Below are positions 1-7,831 of a DNA stretch of 52,494 bases, in pieces (the stretch's first letter is position 1; the number at the start of each line of letters is the position of its first letter). The stretch is taken from assembly GCA_005885245.1 (NCBI GenBank), contig VAWR01000136.1, positions 1-52,494 of the forward strand, given 5' to 3'. The position numbers were made by a program, and so were the translations under genes. This DNA comes from Actinomycetota bacterium (lineage in GTDB: Bacteria > Actinomycetota > Thermoleophilia > Gaiellales > Gaiellaceae). The notes under the pieces were generated by a model that made no database searches, was not told the DNA's origin, and saw only the letters and a list, made by a program, of their open reading frames with translations.

Positions 1-1680
1 GAAGAGCCACGCGACTTCCCCTTTCACTTCGTGCGGCACGCCGATCGCCGCGGCCTCCGCCACCGCGTCGCAGGCGACGGCGGCGGACTCCAGCTCCGCC
101 GGACCGATGCGTTTGCCCGCGATGTTGAGCGTGTCGTCGGAACGGCCGTGCAGGAACCAGTAACCGTCTTCGTCGACCGAGGCCCAGTCGCCGTGCGTCC
201 AGACGCCCGGGAAGCGACGCCAGTACGTCTCGAGATAGCGCTCGTCGTCGCCCCAGATGCCGCGCGTCATCCCGGGCCACGGCCGCTTGCACACGAGCTC
301 GCCGACCTCGCCCCGCACCGGCCGGCCATCGGGCGCGTACACGTCCATGTCCTGGCCGAGCGCGGGGAAGCCGAGCGCCACCGCCTTGACGGGCTCAGTC
401 ACGCACGTCGCGAGGAAACAGGCGCCGACCTCCGTCCCGCCCGAGCAGTTGACGATCGGCGTGCGGCCCGCCCCGACCCTGTCATGGAGCCAGCGGTACG
501 GTTCGCGGTTCCACGGTTCCCCCGTCGTGCAGATGGCGTTGAGCGACGACATGTCCGTCTCGGGATCACCCTTTGGAATCAGCGCGCGTACGAGCGTCGG
601 GGAGACGCCCAGCATGGTCACGCGCTCCGACTCCACCAGCCTCCAGATCCGGTCCGCGGGAAAGTCCGGCGCGCCTTCCGCGTACACGACGGTCGCGCCG
701 CACGCACCGCCTCCGACCACGGTCCACGGTCCCATGATCCAGCCCATGTCAGTGGCGAAATGGATCCGGGCGCTCGGCTTGACGTTCGTCTGATAAGCGA
801 CCTCACGCGCGATCGAGACGAGGAACCCGGCCTGGACGTGGAGAGCCCCTTTCGGCTTCCCAGTCGTGCCGGATGTGTACGCGAGCAGGTACGGGTGCTC
901 CGAATCGACCTGTTGCGGAGTGAGATCTCCTGACGTGCCCCCGACGAGCTCGTCCCAGAACCGGTCGCGGCCGAGTGTCATCGGCACGTCGTCCAGCCCG
1001 AGCCGTCGCCACACGACCGTGTGCGTGACGGTTGCCGCGCTCTCCAGCGCTTCGTCCACGATCTGTTTCATCGGCACGACCTGGCCCCGGCGAAGCGAGC
1101 CGTCCGCGGTGATCACAGCTTTCGCCTTCGCGTCGGCGAGCCGCGCCGCGATCGCAGGTGGCGCGAAGCCGGAGAAGATCGGCACCTGGACGGCGCCGAG
1201 ATGCGCGCAAGCGTGCGAGGCGATCGCGACCTGGGGCGACATCGGTAGGAAGATGCCGACCGCGTCGCCCTCGCCGATGCCGATCGACGCGAGGCCCTCG
1301 GCGAGTGCGAACACGTGGGCGGAAAGCTCGCGCCAGGTCAGCGAGTGCCTCGTACCGTCCTCGCTCTGCCAGACGGCGGCCTCTTCCTCGGCGAGCTCGC
1401 CCGCCGCCCAGCGGTGAACGCAGTTCCAGGCCAGGTTCAGCTTGCCCCCCGTGAACCAGGTCGCCCACTCGGCACCCCGGGAGGTGTCGACCACGTCCTG
1501 CCACGGCTCGGAGAACTCGATCCCCAGATCCTCGACCACCGCGGGCCAGAACCGCTCCGGCTCCTCGATCGAGATGCGGTGGAGCTCGTGGTAGCCCTCG
1601 ACCCCCAGTCGGCGCGCGAGTCGCGTCAGGTTCGCGCTCTCCACGTCTTCGGCGCTCGGTTTCCAGACGAAGTCGGGCAC
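1..1680 (-). CDS. AMP-forming acetyl-CoA synthetase-like acyl-CoA ligase (3' end cut by window)
   Basis: Activates a short-chain carboxylate with ATP and CoA through an acyl-adenylate. The 560 visible residues run off the left edge, so the C-terminal lysine domain is only just reached. An ACS-type N-terminus (FTGGKLNLAWNCVHRW near residues 76-91) precedes the P-loop-like AMP-binding motif YTSGTTGKPKG (about 268-278), and FLHGRSDDTLNIAGKRIGP near the end is the hinge motif of the family. The GTG at 1680 is the first start before the conserved region; no Shine-Dalgarno is visible, so it may be leaderless. Divergent from the MFS gene, 60 bases away. The substrate (acetate, propionate or another acid) cannot be told from the sequence. 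Confidence 0.88.
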   Translation of the reverse strand, partial: MPDFVWKPSAEDVESANLTRLARRLGVEGYHELHRISIEEPERFWPAVVEDLGIEFSEPWQDVVDTSRGAEWATWFTGGKLNLAWNCVHRWAAGELAEEEAAVWQSEDGTRHSLTWRELSAHVFALAEGLASIGIGEGDAVGIFLPMSPQVAIASHACAHLGAVQVPIFSGFAPPAIAARLADAKAKAVITADGSLRRGQVVPMKQIVDEALESAATVTHTVVWRRLGLDDVPMTLGRDRFWDELVGGTSGDLTPQQVDSEHPYLLAYTSGTTGKPKGALHVQAGFLVSIAREVAYQTNVKPSARIHFATDMGWIMGPWTVVGGGACGATVVYAEGAPDFPADRIWRLVESERVTMLGVSPTLVRALIPKGDPETDMSSLNAICTTGEPWNREPYRWLHDRVGAGRTPIVNCSGGTEVGACFLATCVTEPVKAVALGFPALGQDMDVYAPDGRPVRGEVGELVCKRPWPGMTRGIWGDDERYLETYWRRFPGVWTHGDWASVDEDGYWFLHGRSDDTLNIAGKRIGPAELESAAVACDAVAEAAAIGVPHEVKGEVAWLF

Positions 1681-1740
1681 GCGCGAAGCGTACGGGTAAC
1701 CGAACGCAGAGGGTCGGAGGAGTTCTCTAACCTCTAAGAG

Positions 1741-3180
1741 ATGCGCGCCGGTCTGTTTGCACCGGAGAACCGGAAGTGGTGGACGCTCGTCGCGGTCGCG
1801 ATCGGGCTCTTCATGATCATGCTCGACAACACGGTGGTCAACGTCGCGCTGCCGTCGATCCGCAAGGATCTCGGGATCAGCATCTCGGAGCTCGAGTGGG
1901 TGGTCAACGCCTATGCGCTCACCTTCGGCGTGTTGCTCCTGACCGGCGGCAAGCTGGCGGACATGCTCGGGCGACGCAGGATGTTCGTCGCCGGGCTCGT
2001 GATCTTCACCGGCGCGTCGCTCTGGTGCGGCCTCGCCGCCGGTGCGAGCTCGTTGATCGCGGCGCGGAGTGTGCAAGGCGTCGGCGCCGCGCTCATGAAT
2101 CCGGCCACGCTCTCGATCATCACGGCGACCTTCCCGCCGCGTCAGCGTGGCACGGCGATCGGCATCTGGGCCGGCGTCTCCGCGCTTGCCCTGGCGATCG
2201 GACCGATCGTCGGCGGCGTCCTGACGGAGAAGATCAACTGGAGCTGGATCTTCTTCATCAACATCCCGGTCGGAGTGCTCGGAGTGATCGCGGCCGGCAT
2301 CTTCATCGACGAGACGAAGGACACCTCGCACGAGCAGCGCCTCGACTTACCGGGTCTGATCACCTCGGGTGTCGGTCTCTTTGCACTCACCTACGGGCTG
2401 ATCGAGACGAACGACCATGCCTGGACATCGACTCGCGTCCTGACGCTGTTCGCGATCGCAGCGGTCGCGCTCGGGGCATTCGTGCTGCTCGAGCTGCACC
2501 AACGCCTGCCGATGCTGGACCTCTCGCTGTTCCGGAACCCGACGTTCGCGGGCGCCAATGCCGCCATGCTGCTCGTCGGCCTCGCGATGTTCGGGATCTT
2601 CTTCTACAACTCGCTCTTCCTGCAGAACATCCTCGGCTACGGCGCGATCAAGACAGGCGCGACGTTCCTTCCCATGACCGTGATGATCATCCTCGTCGCG
2701 CCGATCGCCGGAAGGTTCTCCGATCGAGTGGGCGCACGCTGGCTGATGGGTGCGGGCATGACCCTGCTCGCGGTTTCTCTCGTTCTCTTCGGCACCCTCG
2801 ATGCGAGCTCGTCGTTCTGGGCGATCCTTCCCGGTCTACTCGTCGGCGGCGTGGGGCTGGCGATCACGATGGCGCCGACGACCGCCGCCGCGATGGGTTC
2901 GGTTCCGGTGGACAAGGCCGGAGTCGGCTCGGCCGTCATCAACAGCATGCGCCAGGTCGGCGGCTCACTCGGAGTCGCGATCATGGGTGCCCTCGTCGCG
3001 ACGGAGGTCAAGGTTGCCCCGGTCGACCGTCGTTTCCCGACGGAGTTCGTCGCCGGCTATCACCGCGCGGTCCACGTCGGCGCGGCGTTCGTCCTGCTCG
3101 GTGCGCTCATCTCCGTTGCCACCGTCCGCAAGCTGCACCCCGAGGGCCGCGGCGCGGCCGAACCGGCTGTCGGCGCCTGA
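1741..3180 (+). CDS. MFS drug exporter, DHA2 (EmrB/QacA) family
   Basis: A 479-residue inner-membrane proton-coupled exporter. LDNTVVNVALPSI near residue 28 is the DHA2 membrane-segment-1 motif, and GGKLADMLGRRR is the cytoplasmic loop 2-3 motif A of MFS transporters. Length and hydrophobic pattern fit 14 transmembrane segments. The ATG follows a purine-poor leader; GGAGGAG lies about 20 bases upstream, too far for a normal ribosome site. It is transcribed away from the acyl-CoA ligase, and the hairpin at 3201-3226 lies 21 bases after the stop. Substrate unknown; a second DHA2 exporter is at 44131-45579. Confidence 0.92.
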   Translation: MRAGLFAPENRKWWTLVAVAIGLFMIMLDNTVVNVALPSIRKDLGISISELEWVVNAYALTFGVLLLTGGKLADMLGRRRMFVAGLVIFTGASLWCGLAAGASSLIAARSVQGVGAALMNPATLSIITATFPPRQRGTAIGIWAGVSALALAIGPIVGGVLTEKINWSWIFFINIPVGVLGVIAAGIFIDETKDTSHEQRLDLPGLITSGVGLFALTYGLIETNDHAWTSTRVLTLFAIAAVALGAFVLLELHQRLPMLDLSLFRNPTFAGANAAMLLVGLAMFGIFFYNSLFLQNILGYGAIKTGATFLPMTVMIILVAPIAGRFSDRVGARWLMGAGMTLLAVSLVLFGTLDASSSFWAILPGLLVGGVGLAITMAPTTAAAMGSVPVDKAGVGSAVINSMRQVGGSLGVAIMGALVATEVKVAPVDRRFPTEFVAGYHRAVHVGAAFVLLGALISVATVRKLHPEGRGAAEPAVGA

Positions 3181-3189
3181 TCCGGCCCC

Positions 3190-3363
3190 TCAAAGAGGAA
3201 GACCCCCGGCTGCGGCTCCGGGGGTCGATTCCTGCTAGGCGACTCCGCCTTTGCTGGCGGTCTCCCCAGGACTTGGCTCTGCGGCCCAGCCACGCCCCGT
3301 CTGGTTCCCACCTGGTGAAGTGCCTCCTGCAGCCGACCCTGGCGTCTGGCTCGGTTGCAAGAT
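3190..3363 (-). ncRNA. Predicted structured small RNA in a 323-base gap
   Basis: The 3181-3503 gap has no convincing protein gene. On the minus strand it carries a near-consensus promoter (3370-3398), about 165 bases of GC-rich sequence and a perfect terminator hairpin (3201-3226) followed by TTCCTCTTT. Within the body, GAC/GUC and CGCC/GGCG arms around an AGCAAA loop form a hairpin enclosed by CCUG/CAGG, and a second hairpin CCGA-GCC/GGG-UCGG lies near the 5' end. I could not match it to 6S, SRP, tmRNA, RNase P or a known riboswitch from memory. It could also be the untranslated leader of an unseen short ORF. Confidence 0.5.
3201..3226 (-). terminator. Rho-independent terminator hairpin
   Basis: Perfect 9-bp stem GACCCCCGG/CCGGGGGTC with an 8-base loop. 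On the minus strand it is followed by TTCCTCTTT; on the plus strand it is followed by GATTCC. It therefore fits best as the end of the minus-strand small RNA, and may also stop read-through from the MFS gene. Confidence 0.65.
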
Positions 3364-3369
3364 GGCCTC

Positions 3370-3398
3370 ACTCTAGGGGGGTTCCCGGAACCTGTCAA
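3370..3398 (-). promoter_or_regulatory. Near-consensus sigma70-type promoter with palindromic spacer
   Basis: On the minus strand the -35 is TTGACA (3393-3398) and the -10 is TAGAGT (3370-3375), with exactly 17 bases between. The spacer contains a perfect 6+1+6 palindrome, GGTTCC-C-GGAACC (3380-3392), well placed for a repressor. The start would fall near 3363. Confidence 0.6.
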
Positions 3399-3460
3399 GT
3401 AGCTCAGTCAAGTGATTTTGGATAGGCTTGCTTGACCCGTTTCCAGCCAGAACATGACCT

Positions 3461-3480
3461 TTTTGGGGGATGCCCCAAAA
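3461..3480. promoter_or_regulatory. Perfect inverted repeat upstream of HTH-TPR gene
   Basis: TTTTGGGG and CCCCAAAA form a perfect 8-bp inverted repeat around GATG, ending 23 bases before the start codon at 3504. Position and symmetry suit an operator, possibly autoregulatory, for the Cro/C1-type protein encoded next. A weak TTGACC -35-like box lies at 3432-3437. Binding is inference. Confidence 0.45.
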
Positions 3481-3503
3481 GACGGGTTGAAGTTTGGTGA
3501 AGC

Positions 3504-4880
3504 ATGTCGTCTACTACGCCGCACATGTCTGACTCGACCGCCATCCGTCAGAAACAGCAGCGAGTGTCAGCCGCCGAGGCCGGACTACGCCTCGGCGAGC
3601 GTCTGCGCCAGCTGCGCGTCGCAGGGGGGATGACCCAGACGGACCTGGCGGGCGAGCGATTCTCGAAGGAGTACGTCAGCCAGATCGAGCGCGGCAAGAC
3701 GAAGCCCACGGCCGAGACGATCCAGTGGCTCGCCGACCGACTGGGTGTCGACGCGGGCTACCTGGCGAACGGTGTTTCGGCCGACGAGCGCGGACGTGTC
3801 GATGCCGCACTCGCGCGCGCAGATGCTCTCCTCGAGGCGCGGCGCAACGACGAAGCGCTCGAGGAGCTCGAGCGGATCCGTGCGGCGGTGCTCGCGACCG
3901 GGCTGTCCGAGCTCGAGACGCGCGCGCTGTCGAGCGAGGCCACGATCCGCATCCGCAGGGGAGAGGTGCGGGAGGCGATCGCGCTCCTCGAGCGCGCCAG
4001 GGCTCTCACCGAGGGCTCCGGTTTCTCCGATGTCGAGCGCGCCGACGTGATCTTTCGACTCGGCGTCGGGCGCTACAAGCTGAACAGCATCCAGACCGCG
4101 ATCGGCCTGTTCGACGAAGCGCTGAAGCTGGCCGAGCGCTCCGAGATCCGCTCCGATCAGCTGCGTTCGAACATCCTCGCCTGGCGCTCCCGCTGCTACC
4201 GGCGCCGGCGCGACCTCGAGGCGGCTCGTGAGGACGTCGAGCGTGCACTCGAGCTCGCCGAGAGCCTGAACGACAAGCGCACCGCGGCCGACGTCTACTT
4301 CCAGGCGTCGATCATCGCCGATCGCGAAGGGCACTGGGTTCTCGCCCGCTCCTATGCGGAGCGTGCGAAGGCCGCCTACGAAGAGCTTTCTGATCGGAGC
4401 AATCTCGGCCGGCTGCTGAACAACCTCGGCGGGCTCAACTTCCTCCTGGGTCACCCAGAGGAGGCAGTGGAGCTTTTGAAGGACGCGGTTCGGATCGCTC
4501 TCGAGGTCGGGGACGACGTCGAGGCCGCGTACGCGGTCAACGGGATCGCCCAGGTGCACCTACGCACCGGCGACGCGGCGCGGGCGGAGGAACACGCCAG
4601 GCACGCGCTCGAGCTCCTTGGCAACCGCGTCGACGAGCTCGGCGAGATCGGCAACGCCCAGGTCGTCCTGGGCCGCGCGCTCATGGAACAGGACCGGCTT
4701 GACGAGGCCGACGAAGCGCTCGAGGCCGGCGAGCGCGCCTACGACCAGTTCTCCTCAGGCAGCCATCGCGCCTCGGCCTGGGTCGCCCAGGGCGACCTGG
4801 CTGCGCGACGGGGCGATGACCGGACAGCTGCCCGGTTGTACCGCCAGGCTGCCGACGCTCTGCAAGACGTCCGCTTCTAA
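3504..4880 (+). CDS. Cro/C1-type HTH regulator with TPR array (RNPP-like architecture)
   Basis: A 458-residue cytoplasmic protein. A Cro/C1-type HTH spans about residues 30-88 (LGERLRQLR...MTQTDLAG...SKEYVSQIERGKTKPT), and the rest to the C-terminus is helical TPR repeats. HTH plus TPR is the architecture of RNPP peptide-pheromone receptors such as PlcR and NprR, but also of other actinobacterial regulators. The ATG at 3504 has only a weak GGTGA ribosome site; ATG 3525 is an alternative. The stop is 23 bases before a 39-residue exported peptide ORF on the same strand, then a lipoprotein gene, giving a likely three-gene operon. An upstream palindrome at 3461-3480 may be its operator. Peptide ligand binding is inference. 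Confidence 0.88.
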   Translation: MSSTTPHMSDSTAIRQKQQRVSAAEAGLRLGERLRQLRVAGGMTQTDLAGERFSKEYVSQIERGKTKPTAETIQWLADRLGVDAGYLANGVSADERGRVDAALARADALLEARRNDEALEELERIRAAVLATGLSELETRALSSEATIRIRRGEVREAIALLERARALTEGSGFSDVERADVIFRLGVGRYKLNSIQTAIGLFDEALKLAERSEIRSDQLRSNILAWRSRCYRRRRDLEAAREDVERALELAESLNDKRTAADVYFQASIIADREGHWVLARSYAERAKAAYEELSDRSNLGRLLNNLGGLNFLLGHPEEAVELLKDAVRIALEVGDDVEAAYAVNGIAQVHLRTGDAARAEEHARHALELLGNRVDELGEIGNAQVVLGRALMEQDRLDEADEALEAGERAYDQFSSGSHRASAWVAQGDLAARRGDDRTAARLYRQAADALQDVRF

Positions 4881-4903
4881 GCCCTTCGAAAGGGGGTGAC
4901 CAA

Positions 4904-5023
4904 GTGTCCAAAGCTCGCCTGACCTATCTCGCGATCTTCGCGATTCTCGTCGCGACAGCTCTGCTGGCGCTGCTGCCTGCCGCCCTGACGCAGTACGGCA
5001 TGCACGACGGCTCTGGCTTTTAG
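4904..5023 (+). CDS. Small exported peptide, candidate pheromone precursor
   Basis: A 39-codon ORF starting at GTG 4904, with ribosome site AGGGGGTG 5 bases upstream. The product has a basic N-terminus (K3, R5), an uninterrupted hydrophobic stretch from about residue 8 to 28 (LAIFAILVATALLALLPAA) and a short polar tail TQYGMHDGSGF. This is the layout of a secreted propeptide (signal sequence plus about 10-12 residue mature tail), or of a one-pass membrane peptide. It lies 23 bases after the HTH-TPR gene and 9 bases before the lipoprotein gene. Reading-frame quality, hydrophobic core and ribosome site argue for a real gene; processing and signalling are inferred. Confidence 0.6.
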   Translation: MSKARLTYLAIFAILVATALLALLPAALTQYGMHDGSGF

Positions 5024-5032
5024 AGTGTCCAT

Positions 5033-5938
5033 GTGCGCGCTTTGCTCGCCGTCCTCGCGCTTGCTGCGCTGACGGCAGGTTGCGGCTCCTCGCGGAGCCG
5101 TTCGGAGCGAAGCGCGCCCGAGCCGGGATCGCTCGAGGCGCTGTGGCGACAGTCCGGAGAGGCGGTCGCCCTGATTCCAGGCACGTCGGACTACTCGCCC
5201 GGCGACGTGCGCATCTCTTTCCTCGTCGTAGACAACCACGGCCGAGTGATCGCCCCGCGCACAGCACAGGTTTGGATCGCGCGCTCGCTGACGTCGCGGC
5301 CTTTCGGCCGGACGACCGCGAGGCTCGAGCACGTCGGCGTGCCCGGAGTCTCGACGGATAGCGAGGTCAAGGCGATCTACGTCGTACACGTGCGGATCCC
5401 GACGCCCGGCACGTACTACATCCTCGCCCGACCGAGGGGACGCGTTCGCATCGGCGGGATCCGACAGCTCGTGGTGCGGGCGCGCTCGGCGACGCCGGCC
5501 GTCGGCGCTCGGGCGTATCCGTCTCGGACGCCAACGCTCTCGAGCACCGGCGGCGACCTGGCGGAGCTCACGACGCGCACTCCGCCCGACCGGGGCTTGC
5601 TGCAGTACTCGATCGCCGGATCGCTCCGCACACACGTGCCGTTCGTGGTGACGTTCGCCACGCCTCGCTACTGCTCGAGCCGTACATGCGGACCGGTGGT
5701 CGACGTGGTCGACCAGGTGAGACGCCGGTTCATGAGGAAGAGCATCCGTTTCATTCATGTCGAGATCTACGCGCACAACGATCCGCGCAACGGGCGGAAC
5801 CGCTGGGTGCGTGAGTGGCATCTGCCCTCGGAGCCCTGGACTTTCCTGGTCGGCCGCGACGGGCGGATCAAGGCGAAGCTCGACGGCTCGATCTCGATCC
5901 GCGAGCTCGAGCAAGCGGTCCTCGCCGACCTGCACTAG
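5033..5938 (+). CDS. Lipoprotein with C-terminal thioredoxin-like domain
   Basis: A 301-residue protein starting at GTG. The N-terminus is a lipoprotein signal with lipobox LTAGC (C17), so it should be anchored on the outer face of the membrane. Residues about 40-150 look like a beta-rich extracellular domain. Residues about 200-300 resemble a thioredoxin fold: VPFVVTFATPRYC, a CSSRTC pair (C214, C219) spaced wider than the usual CxxC, then PWTFLVGRDGRIKAKLDG, the conserved cis-proline/strand region. Probable redox or copper/thiol role; not proven. It follows the small exported peptide by 9 bases, so the two are probably cotranscribed with the regulator. Confidence 0.75.
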   Translation: MRALLAVLALAALTAGCGSSRSRSERSAPEPGSLEALWRQSGEAVALIPGTSDYSPGDVRISFLVVDNHGRVIAPRTAQVWIARSLTSRPFGRTTARLEHVGVPGVSTDSEVKAIYVVHVRIPTPGTYYILARPRGRVRIGGIRQLVVRARSATPAVGARAYPSRTPTLSSTGGDLAELTTRTPPDRGLLQYSIAGSLRTHVPFVVTFATPRYCSSRTCGPVVDVVDQVRRRFMRKSIRFIHVEIYAHNDPRNGRNRWVREWHLPSEPWTFLVGRDGRIKAKLDGSISIRELEQAVLADLH

Positions 5939-5949
5939 GCTTGCAGCAC

Positions 5950-6156
5950 GTGTCCTCAGCAGGCGGAGATCCGGGTCTCGTCAGCGTGCGTGAGGTCGCG
6001 GACCAGCTCGGGGTCCATCCGGAGACGATCCGGCGCTTGATTCACGACGGGCGGCTTGACGCCGTGCGTGTCGGGCGCGTGCTTCGCGTTCATCGCGAGG
6101 CGGTCGACGGTTTCCTCGCGCGTCAGCGCGTGAAACCCACGCGTTTCCAAGCCTGA
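5950..6156 (+). CDS. Small excisionase/MerR-type HTH DNA-binding protein
   Basis: A 68-residue protein with one winged HTH of the excisionase-like (HTH_17) family: LVSVREVADQLGVHPETIRR followed by IHDGRLDAVRVGRVLRVHREAVDGFL. It would bind DNA as a small regulator. The GTG at 5950 is chosen because it is the first start 11 bases after the lipoprotein stop; GTG at 5983 would still keep the HTH. Nothing around it suggests a phage or integrative element, so the excisionase name refers to the fold only. Confidence 0.78.
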   Translation: MSSAGGDPGLVSVREVADQLGVHPETIRRLIHDGRLDAVRVGRVLRVHREAVDGFLARQRVKPTRFQA

Positions 6157-6178
6157 AGCCGCGGACAGACTCGCCCTG

Positions 6179-7777
6179 ATGGGCGTTCGGGCTCAACGTT
6201 TCAAGCGCGCCTTGTACGTCGGACGGGTCGCGCACCGAAGCGGCCTGCTGCGCGTTCTGGGTGAGCTCGGGGTCTGGGGGAACAGGCCGGCGACGGCTGA
6301 AGGCGCGCAGGAGTTTCGACACGCCCTCGAGGAGCTCGGGACCACGTACATCAAGCTCGGACAGCTGCTCTCCTCCAGGCCGGATCTCCTGCCCGACGTC
6401 TACATCGAGGAGCTCGGCAAGCTCGTCGACCAGGTCCCACCGGTGCCGTTCGCCGAGATCCAGCGCATGATCACGGACGATCTTCCCGCCGACGTCTTCG
6501 TCCGGATCGACGCGGAGCCGCTTGCCACCGCCTCGATCGCTCAGGTGCACACGGCACTCCTCCAGAGCGGCCGAGAGGTGATCGTCAAGGTTCGTCGCCC
6601 CGCGATCGAAGACCAGATCGAGCTCGACCTGGCGGTCATGCGGAGGACGGCGGAGTTGCTCGAGCGGCGATCCGAGCGCGCTCAGCTGCTTCAGGCCCGA
6701 GCGCTCGCGGACGAGCTCGAGGAGCACCTCCGTGCAGAGCTCGACTTTGTCGAGGAAGCAAACAACACAGAAGTGATCGCCGCCTTCCTGTCCGACTACG
6801 AGGACCTCGTCGTCCCCCAGGTGATCCGACCGTATGTGACCGAGCGAGTGCTCGTGCTCGAGCGGATCGAGGGAAGGAAGGTGGATGCCGACCACGGGCT
6901 CGCTCGTGAGCGCGCGGAGGAGCTTGCGCGCCAGTTCTTTCGCGCGTACGTCCGGCAGGTCACTGTCGAAGGCGCTTACCACGCCGATCCGCATCGGGGC
7001 AACGTCCTGCTTACGACCGAGGGTCGCCTCGCGCTGGTCGACTTCGGGTTGCTCGGCCGGCTCGACGACGACACCCGTCGCAACCTCGCGCTTCTGCTTC
7101 TGGCCGTCTCGCAAAATCGTGCCGACGATCTGGCGCAGCTCATCCTCACGCTGTCGCGGACGAGCCTGGGCTCTGACGAGCCTGGCTTCCTCCAGGAGAT
7201 CCGCCGAAAGCTGCCCCGTTACCACGGCCGACCGCTGAGCAAGATTCGCGCCGGCGAAGCGCTCGCCGACCTCCAACGCATTTCGTTCGAGTACGGAATC
7301 AGCCTCCCCACCACCTTCGCGCTCGTGGGCAAGACGCTTGCCCAGGCGGACTCGATCGCGCGCGTGCTCGATCCCGAGCTGGATCCGGTCGCGCTCCTCG
7401 AGGAGGACTCGCTCGAGGTGATGCTGCGGGAGGCCGAGCGGCAGCTCGAGCCGGACCAGCTCCTCACGTGGCTCTACACGCAGCTGGAGCCGCTCGGCCG
7501 CCTGCCGCGCAGGCTCAGCCAGCTGGCGAACAAGCTCGAAACCGGCACGCTCAAGGTCGGCATCGCGCCGACGGATCTCTCCGATTTCGAGTACGCGATC
7601 CGTTCGACTGCGAACCGGATCGGCGGCGCGGTGATCGTCGCCGCGCTGCTCATCGCGTCGGCGCTGCTCGCGCGCGTGCACGATCTGCGCTGGCTGGCGT
7701 TCGCCGGCTTCTGCTTCGCCTTCGTGCTCGGGCTCTACCTGCTCTGGAAGATCGTCCGCACCCCGGGTGAGCTGTAG
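6179..7777 (+). CDS. UbiB/AarF/ABC1 family atypical protein kinase
   Basis: A 532-residue protein of the ABC1/UbiB family, which uses ATP and supports isoprenoid quinone or lipid metabolism. Visible motifs: the KxGQ motif (YIKLGQLLSSRPDLLP, K59-Q62) unique to the family, the A-rich loop ASIAQVH, VIVKV with the ATP lysine at about 137, HADPHRGNVL (catalytic loop) and LVDFG (metal-binding DFG). Two C-terminal hydrophobic helices (about 485-525) anchor it in the membrane, as in bacterial UbiB. The ATG is 22 bases after the HTH gene. Substrate is not predictable. Confidence 0.92.
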   Translation: MGVRAQRFKRALYVGRVAHRSGLLRVLGELGVWGNRPATAEGAQEFRHALEELGTTYIKLGQLLSSRPDLLPDVYIEELGKLVDQVPPVPFAEIQRMITDDLPADVFVRIDAEPLATASIAQVHTALLQSGREVIVKVRRPAIEDQIELDLAVMRRTAELLERRSERAQLLQARALADELEEHLRAELDFVEEANNTEVIAAFLSDYEDLVVPQVIRPYVTERVLVLERIEGRKVDADHGLARERAEELARQFFRAYVRQVTVEGAYHADPHRGNVLLTTEGRLALVDFGLLGRLDDDTRRNLALLLLAVSQNRADDLAQLILTLSRTSLGSDEPGFLQEIRRKLPRYHGRPLSKIRAGEALADLQRISFEYGISLPTTFALVGKTLAQADSIARVLDPELDPVALLEEDSLEVMLREAERQLEPDQLLTWLYTQLEPLGRLPRRLSQLANKLETGTLKVGIAPTDLSDFEYAIRSTANRIGGAVIVAALLIASALLARVHDLRWLAFAGFCFAFVLGLYLLWKIVRTPGEL

Positions 7778-7831
7778 TTGTCGAGCTGTCGGCGGCTGTG
7801 AAATACTCTCCACACTTCAAAAGGGGAAGTA

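Noticed and set aside
3190-3363. Identity of the small RNA as 6S, SRP or tmRNA
   Set aside because: The 5' and 3' halves do not pair over their length as in 6S, and the SRP tetraloop region and tmRNA ends are absent.
5950-6156. Excisionase-type HTH as a sign of an integrated element
   Set aside because: No integrase, attachment repeats or phage genes nearby; the fold is common in ordinary regulators.
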